Assembly: GCF_900302485.1 (NCBI RefSeq)
Contig: NZ_OMOI01000001.1
Span: forward strand, 1,240,001-1,304,000
Reading direction: 5' to 3'
Source: Aliiroseovarius pelagivivens
Lineage (GTDB): Bacteria > Pseudomonadota > Alphaproteobacteria > Rhodobacterales > Rhodobacteraceae
Length of the DNA: 64,000 nt
The notes under the pieces were generated by a model. The model saw nothing but the letters and a program-made list of their open reading frames with translations, had not been told where the DNA came from and did no database searches. The translations under genes were made by a program, and so were the position numbers. Positions 56,790-64,000 of the stretch are shown in pieces. The first letter of the stretch is position 1. Every line of letters begins with the position of its first letter.

Positions 56790-56819
56790 AAAACGCCCCG
56801 CGGTAAGGCGAGGCGTTTT
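56790..56819 (-). terminator. Terminator of the FadL-type porin gene
   Basis: AAAACGCC and GGCGTTTT pair with an inner CGC/GCG extension; on the minus strand the stem ends in TTTTCTTTTG, 20 bases after the porin stop codon. Confidence 0.75.
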
Positions 56820-56839
56820 CGTGTCATATGATCTTAGGA

Positions 56840-57922
56840 TCAGAACCCGATGCCAATGCTCAGGCCGGCGCTCAGAGCGTCGCCTTCAAACGGGACGCCA
56901 AGCACAGATTTTTCGCTGAACTTGGTATAACGTACACCGCCCGAGATCTTGATGTTCTCGTGGGTGTAGGTCGCACCAAGGCCAATGGATGTCGAGCTGC
57001 CAGCCGGGGCCAGGAAGGTGGTCCCGGTATCAGCGCCAGCTTCGTATCCCAGCATCAAGGCAACCGACCAGTTGTCGTTCAGCTTGCGGCCCAGTCCCAG
57101 CTCGAAACTGGTGACATCATCGACGAAGTTAACCCAGTTCACGTCATTTGACGCACCAAGAGCCACATCACCCAAGGTGCTGGTCGTATCCAGCGAGATA
57201 CCTTTGTACTTTGCGTGGCGGATCGAACCAAAAAGCAGGGTGTCTTTTGCGATGCCGGTCTGGAAATCCAGATTAAAGGCTTCTGGCATCGAAACACTGC
57301 CGGTCGCGGCTGTGGTCACACCTGCGGGGAAGAAGGGGTGTGCGCCGGGCGGCAGGGAATGTGTGCCGGTCAGTTCGTGATCAATGCCGCTGAAATATGT
57401 CAGAGCAACGCGCAGGGCGATTTCTGGCTTCTCATAGGCGACACCAGCAACCCCGCCCCATTCGTTTCGGCTGTCCGCATCTAGCAGGCCTGATGCCGTC
57501 AAAACGCGGCCCGAGATCTTCTGCGAGAAAGCACCACCGTGAACCGAGAAACCGTTGCCCATTTCATAGCGCAGGATGCCGGTAATCTGACGGCTGTCGA
57601 TAAAGGCAAAGCCCCCAACTGCCGGGCCGTCGACATACTGGATGTCTGCGCCGTAAGGCTGGTCCCAAATCAGAGCGAAGCTCAAGTTTTCGTTGAACTG
57701 CTGCTTGTAGCCAAACGAGAAGGTCGAGAAATCTACAGCTGACTGAGTGGTGCCAGTCACGTCGCTGGTGATGTTCGGGCTGATATTGGCGAAGCTGAAT
57801 TTGAAGTAGTTGCCTTCTTCAAATAGCACGCCGATGTCCTGACCAGAACGGTCAATACCAGCGTGAGCGGATGTCGCCGCAGCGGTTAACGCAGCTGCAA
57901 TCGTTAAGGTTTGCTTTTTCAT
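56840..57922 (-). CDS. OmpP1/FadL family outer-membrane transporter
   Basis: 360 residues with a clear signal peptide (KKQTLTIAAALTAAATSAHA, cleaved near 22), beta-strand periodicity throughout, and a C-terminal phenylalanine (SAGLSIGIGF) typical of outer-membrane barrels. The pattern of AFN, LNDNWSVALMLGYE and SIGLGATYTHENI strands matches FadL/TodX transporters for fatty acids or aromatic compounds. The start at 57922 has GGGAG 8 bases upstream. A good promoter and a 24-bp palindrome lie upstream (57985-58043). Confidence 0.82.
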   Translation of the reverse strand: MKKQTLTIAAALTAAATSAHAGIDRSGQDIGVLFEEGNYFKFSFANISPNITSDVTGTTQSAVDFSTFSFGYKQQFNENLSFALIWDQPYGADIQYVDGPAVGGFAFIDSRQITGILRYEMGNGFSVHGGAFSQKISGRVLTASGLLDADSRNEWGGVAGVAYEKPEIALRVALTYFSGIDHELTGTHSLPPGAHPFFPAGVTTAATGSVSMPEAFNLDFQTGIAKDTLLFGSIRHAKYKGISLDTTSTLGDVALGASNDVNWVNFVDDVTSFELGLGRKLNDNWSVALMLGYEAGADTGTTFLAPAGSSTSIGLGATYTHENIKISGGVRYTKFSEKSVLGVPFEGDALSAGLSIGIGF

Positions 57923-57984
57923 GTCTTCTCCCAGGGAATTCTTTCGTGTTGGCCGCCTCCTCCTTGGCGACAGCATTGCGAAAA

Positions 57985-58043
57985 AATGTATTTGGAGCGG
58001 TGTTCTTTGGTCAATCTTTACCTGAGGTCATGTGACGTCAGGT
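57985..58043 (-). promoter_or_regulatory. Promoter and upstream 24-bp palindrome of the porin gene
   Basis: On the minus strand TTGACC (58014-58009), an 18-base spacer and TACATT (57990-57985) predict a start near 57978. Directly upstream, 58020-58043 is a near-perfect palindrome (ACCTGA/TCAGGT arms, 10 of 12 positions symmetric), centred near -54, the position of an activator or upstream operator. Confidence 0.55.
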
Positions 58044-58120
58044 CGCAAATTGGCTGATCAGCGATGTGGATATGACACGACAATCTCTGTTTTAATGTGC
58101 ATTTACATACGTTTGATAGT

Positions 58121-58993
58121 TCACGCAGAGCGTCGGTTGTCTGACAATCGGATGCTGACGATGTTCGCTGCAACGATGATGACGCCACCGATGATCAGCG
58201 CAATCCCGATGGGTTCATCATAGAAAACTGCTCCGGCCAGAGCGATCAAAGGAAGTCGGGTGAAGTCGATTGGGATAACGACAGATGCTGGTGCAAGCGA
58301 CAAAGCCAGTGTCAGACAGGTATGGGCCAACAGTCCGGCACAGCCGATGACAAACAGCCAGAGAATGTTCAAGCCGTGAGGTACAGCAATCGAACCATCC
58401 ACTCCAGAACAGATAAGGCCGAGACCCAACTGCATGCTGGTCAGCCAAAACAGGATCGATAGGGTGGAATGATCTCGGGTTAACTTGCGCGTAAAGACGG
58501 CCGTCAGGGCAAAGCAGATCGCGGAAAGAGCTGCCGCCAATGTGCCTGTCGTGGTCGCCGGTTCAAAGAGAGTTGGTGCCGTGATGATTAGTATTCCGAC
58601 AAAGCCGCTGGCAACGCAAAGGATTTGCGAAAGCGTCAGACGTTCACCCAACAGAAAGGGGGCCAGAAACACGACCCAAAGCGGCGATGTGAACTCCAAC
58701 GCGAAAACTTGTGCCAAGGGAATTAAAGTCAGCGCATAGAACCACAGATTTTGCCCCGCGAAGTGGGCTAGATTGCGGGTGAAATGCAGGCCAAGATTCC
58801 GGCGCGAGACCATGTGCCAGCGACCTGTCATGGTCAGAACGGCTAGAATGATGCTGAGCCCGACAAATGACCGGTACAGCATCAGTTCGAACGTATCCAA
58901 CTGCAAGCTGACCGCACGCCCGGCCAAGGCCATGACTGAAAATGACCCAATGGCACCGCTCATCCAGATTGCGGCGCGGGCGGTTGGGGTCAC
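58121..58993 (-). CDS. EamA/DMT family permease
   Basis: 290-residue protein with ten membrane helices in two repeated halves, each EamA domain about 135 residues. FELMLYRSFVGLSIILAVLT and ARNLAHFAGQNLWFYALTLIPL mark the first half, VVIPIDFTRLPLIALAGAVFYD the second. It likely exports a small metabolite or amino acid. The start is GTG at 58993, overlapping the monooxygenase-like stop by three to four bases (GTGA), so the two form a unit. Confidence 0.86.
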   Translation of the reverse strand: MTPTARAAIWMSGAIGSFSVMALAGRAVSLQLDTFELMLYRSFVGLSIILAVLTMTGRWHMVSRRNLGLHFTRNLAHFAGQNLWFYALTLIPLAQVFALEFTSPLWVVFLAPFLLGERLTLSQILCVASGFVGILIITAPTLFEPATTTGTLAAALSAICFALTAVFTRKLTRDHSTLSILFWLTSMQLGLGLICSGVDGSIAVPHGLNILWLFVIGCAGLLAHTCLTLALSLAPASVVIPIDFTRLPLIALAGAVFYDEPIGIALIIGGVIIVAANIVSIRLSDNRRSA

Positions 58994-59283
58994 GAAGCGA
59001 CCTCGGTCACTGAATAGTGGCGCGGGATGCCAGCTGTGATTTGTGCCCAGTTGGATGCTTTCATACGTTCCTGATGGGCGTCAAAGGAAGCGCGATCCGT
59101 AAAACGTTCCGAGACGTTGAAGCGACCGGGGTGACAGCGATCTTCGACCACCAGAAAGGACAAGCAGCCGGGTTCGGCGCGCGTCAGCGCTATATGTGCT
59201 GGCAAAGCGGCGCGTACGGCCTCAAGGCGGTCTTCAGGCACGTCGATGTGGCCGGTCAGAACGATGTTCGGTGTCTGTGTCAT
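58990..59283 (-). CDS. Antibiotic biosynthesis monooxygenase (ABM)-like small protein
   Basis: 97-residue dimeric alpha/beta-barrel-like protein of the ABM/quinol-monooxygenase group: TGHIDVPEDRLEAVRAALPAH, RAEPGCLSFLVVEDR and FNVSERFTDRASFDAHQERM. Such proteins bind quinones or small aromatic molecules without cofactor. I begin at the ATG at 59283; the frame runs upstream through a terminator hairpin. It is translationally coupled to the EamA permease gene. Confidence 0.82.
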   Translation of the reverse strand: MTQTPNIVLTGHIDVPEDRLEAVRAALPAHIALTRAEPGCLSFLVVEDRCHPGRFNVSERFTDRASFDAHQERMKASNWAQITAGIPRHYSVTEVAS

Positions 59284-59332
59284 GCCCCAAGGGCTAGCAA
59301 GCAAGGTGCAGGTTGGCGAGAGGAAAAAGAAA

Positions 59333-59354
59333 ACGCCGCCCAGATGGACGGCGT
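59333..59354 (-). terminator. Terminator of guaA
   Basis: ACGCCG and CGGCGT pair around a 10-base loop; on the minus strand the stem is followed by TTTCTTTTT, 95 bases past the guaA stop. Confidence 0.65.
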
Positions 59355-59448
59355 ATTTGTGATTTTGCTTCCGACCTTCAGGCAAAGCCTTCAGGTGTTC
59401 GCACCTAAAATCAATCCACCGGACTGATTTTCCCCTTCGGGTCGGCGC

Positions 59449-61008
<1,560 letters not shown>

Positions 61009-61188
61009 GTTGACCGATTAGGGCAGGGGGCGGGTTTTCGCAAGCCCCAAGCCGGGTGTGAACGTAGATTTCCGACCTAGAAGAACCCGTAATAAGCACC
61101 TTTGTATCATTCCGGCGTCAAAACCGTCGCATTTGCCTGATCATCAGATCCGCACAGGCATGACACTTTCCAAAAAGAGGTAACGCGC

Positions 61189-61890
61189 ATGACACCAGAA
61201 GCCATCACATTGGACGTGGCCGCCATAAACCTGACAGTGGCGGTGATTTTGGGCGCGTTGGTTGGGTCAGAACGGCAGGTACGTCAACGCATGGCGGGAT
61301 TGCGGACCAATGCACTTGTGTCGCTTGGCGCGGCGGGATTCGTCGTCTTTGCTGCCCTTTTCCCGCATGAGGTCAGCCCAACGCGTGTCGCCGCGCAAGT
61401 GGTATCCGGCATTGGCTTTCTGGGCGCAGGAATCATCTTTCGTCATGGCTTTACCGTTCATGGTCTGAACACGGCAGCGACTCTTTGGTGTTCGGCCGCA
61501 ATCGGCGTCATGGCAGGTGTCGGAGCCGTTGGGTTTGCTGCGTTGATGTGCGGATTGATCATTTTTGTGAATCTTGGCCTGCGCCCCTTGGTGAAATTCC
61601 TGAAACGTAAAACCCGTGCGGGCCAGCCATTACTTTTGGAGTTTCGGCTGTGGATTACCTGTCGTTCTAAGCATGAAAACAAGGTGCGCTCGACCATTGT
61701 GCACAAGCTTGCCCTGCCGGGTTTAGCTCTTGTGTCGATCGACGTGACAGAAAACGGTGACGAGAGCACGCTAGAGGTGTTGGTCAATGTGGAAGACAAC
61801 AGCGACAGTCTGATCAAGACGGCTGTGGCTCCGTTGATGCTTGATTCCAACATCCGATCGCTGTCGTGGGAATCTGCCAACGACGACTAA
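61189..61890 (+). CDS. MgtC/SapB family membrane protein
   Basis: 233 residues. The hydrophobic N-terminal ~135 residues carry GALVGSERQVRQRMAGLRTN and GIGFLGAGIIFRHGFTVHGL, family hallmarks; a soluble ACT-like C-terminal domain (about 155-233) follows. MgtC proteins modulate F-type ATPase and magnesium or acid tolerance. AGAGG lies upstream. It precedes the MttB-family gene by 136 bases on the same strand; no regulatory RNA was recognised. Confidence 0.88.
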   Translation: MTPEAITLDVAAINLTVAVILGALVGSERQVRQRMAGLRTNALVSLGAAGFVVFAALFPHEVSPTRVAAQVVSGIGFLGAGIIFRHGFTVHGLNTAATLWCSAAIGVMAGVGAVGFAALMCGLIIFVNLGLRPLVKFLKRKTRAGQPLLLEFRLWITCRSKHENKVRSTIVHKLALPGLALVSIDVTENGDESTLEVLVNVEDNSDSLIKTAVAPLMLDSNIRSLSWESANDD

Positions 61891-62026
61891 AAACCTGACG
61901 CGGCAACGGGTGAAAAACGTCAAAATTGTCGGAATGTCGTTTTTGCCTCTGCAAAGCCGTTTGGGGACAGCTTTACGCGCCGGTGTCACATATCAAAGAT
62001 GCAACAGGACAAATAGGAGGTTTCCC

Positions 62027-63565
62027 ATGGCCGAGGCTCGAACACGCCGCCGTGGTGGCGGAGGTGCCGCCCGTCGCGCTGAACGTACTGCTGTCAATTT
62101 TGAATGTGCAAAGTTCATCACGCGCAACATCCCGAATCTCGAAATCCTCAATGAAGAGGCGATGGAGATCATCGAATACAACGCGGAAACCGTGCTGGAA
62201 GAGATTGGCGTTAACTTCGTCGAGAACCCAGCCGCTCTTGCGCGCTGGAAAGACGCTGGCGCTGATGTAGACGGTGAACGCGTGCGCATTCCGCGTGGTT
62301 TGGCGCGCGAGCTGTGCAAGACAGCCCCGTCCAGCTTCACTCAGCATGCTCGCAACCCAGAGCGGAGTGTCGAGATTGGTGGCAAGAACATGGTTCTGGC
62401 CCCGGTCTATGGTCCGCCCTTCGTACGCGACGCTGATGGCGGTCGCCGCTATGCCACGATCGAGGATTTCCGCAACTTCGTGCGTCTGGGCTATATGTCC
62501 AAATGGCTGCACCACTCGGGCGGCACAGTGTGTGAACCGACCGACGTACCGGTGAATAAACGTCACCTGGACATGTTGCACGCCCACATGACCCTGTCGG
62601 ACAAGCCCTACATGGGTTCGGTCACGGCGCCTGAACGTGCGCAGGACAGTGTCGACATGTCCGGTATTCTGTTCGGTAAAGACTTCGTACAGCAGAACAC
62701 CGTGATGACCTCGCTTATCAACATCAACTCGCCGATGCAGTTCGACGATGTGATGATGGGGGCACTGGAAGTGTTCGCGGCCAACAACCAAGCCTCGATC
62801 ATTTCGCCGTTCATCGTGGGCGGCGCAATGGCGCCCGTATCGGTCGCTGGTACGCTGACGCAGGTTCTGGCCGAGGTTCTGGCCGGCGTGGCCTACAGCC
62901 AGCTGATCCGCAAAGGCGCGCCGGTGATTGCCGGGACCTTTGTAAGCTCGATCGACATGAACTCGGGTGCGCCCACTTTTGGCACTCCGGAAGCGGCCAA
63001 CGTGACCTATGGGGCGGGGCAGCTGTTCCGCCGTCTGGGCCTGCCATATCGTTCGGCCGGGTCGTTCAACGGATCGAAACTGCCTGACGCACAGGCGGCC
63101 TATGAAACCGCAAACAGCCTGAACACTGGCCTTCTGTCCGGCGTGAACTTCATGCTGCACTCGGCCGGTTGGCTGGAAGGCGGGCTTGTGTCGTCGTTCG
63201 AGAAGTTCGTGATGGATGCCGATCAACTGGGCGTGCTGCATGGCATCGCCAAGGGTGTCGAAGTGGACGTGAATGGGCAAGCCATGGACGCGATCCGCGA
63301 AGTAGGGCCGGGTGGTCATTATCTTGGCTGTGACCACACGCAACAAAACTTCAAATCGGCTTTCTGGCGTTCTGAGTTACTGGACTACAAACCCTACGAG
63401 ACCTGGGAAGAGGAAGGCGCGCGCGACACGCAGGCGCTTGCCACCGAGAAGGTCAAGAAGATGCTGTCCGACTATCAGGAACCGACGCTGGATCCGGGGA
63501 TTGCAGAGGGTCTGAAGGACTATATCGCCGAGAAGAAAGCATCGATGCCGGACGCGTTTACGTAA
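62027..63565 (+). CDS. Trimethylamine methyltransferase MttB superfamily protein (non-pyrrolysine) with RG-rich N-terminus
   Basis: 512-residue MttB-superfamily methyltransferase that would transfer a methyl group from a quaternary or tertiary amine (for example glycine betaine-type substrates) to a corrinoid protein. The barrel has VYGPPFVRDADGGRRYATIE, YMGSVTAPERAQDSVDMSG, and the conserved C-terminal GGHYLGCDHTQQNF. The frame has no internal amber codon, so it is not a pyrrolysine enzyme. The N-terminus is MAEARTRRRGGGGAARRAER, an arginine/glycine tail outside the barrel. AGGAGG lies 6 bases before the ATG. A terminator follows. No corrinoid-binding subunit gene lies in this window; it may be elsewhere. 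Confidence 0.87.
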   Translation: MAEARTRRRGGGGAARRAERTAVNFECAKFITRNIPNLEILNEEAMEIIEYNAETVLEEIGVNFVENPAALARWKDAGADVDGERVRIPRGLARELCKTAPSSFTQHARNPERSVEIGGKNMVLAPVYGPPFVRDADGGRRYATIEDFRNFVRLGYMSKWLHHSGGTVCEPTDVPVNKRHLDMLHAHMTLSDKPYMGSVTAPERAQDSVDMSGILFGKDFVQQNTVMTSLININSPMQFDDVMMGALEVFAANNQASIISPFIVGGAMAPVSVAGTLTQVLAEVLAGVAYSQLIRKGAPVIAGTFVSSIDMNSGAPTFGTPEAANVTYGAGQLFRRLGLPYRSAGSFNGSKLPDAQAAYETANSLNTGLLSGVNFMLHSAGWLEGGLVSSFEKFVMDADQLGVLHGIAKGVEVDVNGQAMDAIREVGPGGHYLGCDHTQQNFKSAFWRSELLDYKPYETWEEEGARDTQALATEKVKKMLSDYQEPTLDPGIAEGLKDYIAEKKASMPDAFT

Positions 63566-63601
63566 GTTGTCTAGCATTCAGATTGATTAACAATCCGGAA
63601 A

Positions 63602-63627
63602 GGGGGCTTAACGAGCCCCCTTTTTTT
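63602..63627 (+). terminator. Rho-independent terminator of the MttB-family gene
   Basis: AGGGGGCT and AGCCCCCT form an 8-bp stem with a 5-base loop, followed by a run of seven to eight Ts, 37 bases after the stop. Confidence 0.88.
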
Positions 63628-63649
63628 GCAGTCGGCTGAGAACGAAGAA

Positions 63650-63943
63650 CTATGCCTGTTGGTTGCTTCGTGGAAGCAATTGCAGTTCAGCAAGAAGCGC
63701 GATCAACACTTCTACGTGTTGCGCGCAGGAATAAGACGCATCCCCTGATTTGCGCGTGTGTTCCAGTTGAGCCTCGGCCACCAGCAATCCGTCTACCGCT
63801 TGGGTGGGTGAGGGAGTCGAAGACGTTTTCATCAGCTTTCTCAGATCCTTGTCACGATTGTACTCGCTCAAGCCAAACCGCGCAGCGCGAACCAGAAGGC
63901 GGGGACGGCGTAGGGTTTTCAGCATGTCGATGGTTGTAGTCAT
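63650..63943 (-). CDS. DUF6477 family protein
   Basis: 97-residue cytosolic protein opening LKTLRRPRLLVRAARFGLSE and carrying a helical, charged remainder. The RRPRLL-x-RAARFGL stretch is the DUF6477 signature that I recall as specific to Rhodobacterales. GAGG is 6 bases upstream of the ATG. It converges with the MttB-family gene across the terminator. Function unknown. Confidence 0.75.
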   Translation of the reverse strand: MTTTIDMLKTLRRPRLLVRAARFGLSEYNRDKDLRKLMKTSSTPSPTQAVDGLLVAEAQLEHTRKSGDASYSCAQHVEVLIALLAELQLLPRSNQQA

Positions 63944-64000
63944 TGTGGCCTCGCTGTTGTGATTCAGGGCGATAATGACTCAACCTAAGGGGGTGTTGCG

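Noticed and set aside
57923..57976. Upstream 18-codon extension of the porin gene
   Set aside because: It has no signal-peptide logic; the ATG at 57922 has GGGAG upstream and begins a proper signal sequence.
61973..63346. 457-codon antisense frame over the MttB-family gene
   Set aside because: Histidine/arginine-rich translation with no motif; the sense frame is well supported.
62027..63565. Pyrrolysine-containing MttB
   Set aside because: The full-length frame has no internal TAG and no pyl genes are in the window.

Overview
The window is GC-rich, tightly packed chromosomal DNA from an alphaproteobacterium, most likely a marine Rhodobacteraceae (Roseobacter-group) species. The evidence is the gene repertoire and its order: a single-cysteine IscR heading a suf cluster, an MttB-type methyltransferase with corrinoid helper genes, a DUF6477 protein, a small 'virulence factor' protein beside metF, GTTC-N7-GTTC LexA boxes, and a family of G/C-palindrome intergenic elements. 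I saw no insertion sequence, prophage, CRISPR array or rRNA. There is one tRNA, tRNA-Gly(CCC).

Layout. 1-3890: a reactive-sulfur operon (YeeE/YedE pair, persulfide-dioxygenase-like hydrolase, DUF442 protein, SulP permease). 3987-7937: an SDR dehydrogenase, DusA, a TauE/SafE exporter coupled to an iron/2-oxoglutarate-oxygenase-like gene, and a thioesterase. 8098-14331: corrinoid-dependent one-carbon genes (activase; a CoA-transferase; an operon of the 'virulence factor' protein, a MetF-like reductase and a methyltetrahydrofolate:corrinoid methyltransferase). 14626-18118: Ppx/GppA, RlmE and betaine aldehyde dehydrogenase. 18202-23414: transporters, a DsbA-like protein, an acyl-CoA ligase with a divergent XRE-cupin regulator, and ACR3. 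23595-27967: a peptide-binding protein, a candidate sRNA, BdhA, a LysE exporter and a DUF502 protein. 28180-39627: ligA, recG, a LexA-controlled 40-residue membrane protein, an Fe-S scaffold protein, hisI, gluQ, trmFO, a structured RNA, a VOC protein and gyrA. 39824-45191: ctaA, an M32 peptidase, a cysteine-peptidase-like protein, a secreted repeat protein and an alpha/beta hydrolase. 45379-53213: the iscR-suf cluster. 53324-61008: TetR, PPK2, MetA, an orphan ATPase, a FadL-type porin, an EamA permease, a monooxygenase-like protein and GuaA. 61189-63943: MgtC, the MttB-family methyltransferase and a DUF6477 protein.

How the genes fit together. The most coherent special function is corrinoid one-carbon transfer. 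MttB (62027-63565) would demethylate a quaternary or tertiary amine. The methyltransferase at 11990-13063 would move the methyl group to tetrahydrofolate, the MetF-like protein would oxidise it, and the Fe-S ASKHA protein at 8098-10140 would re-reduce inactive corrinoid. BetB nearby fits a methylated-amine or betaine economy. Three of these proteins carry arginine/glycine-rich terminal tails, which is the most unusual protein-level pattern here. At the non-coding level I see two candidate small RNAs (25528-25603 plus, 36050-36162 minus), a phased GTTC array ahead of a 40-residue membrane protein, a helically phased CGTTTCCA array, and several operator-like palindromes.

All functional calls come from reading motifs and context. 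No database search was run.
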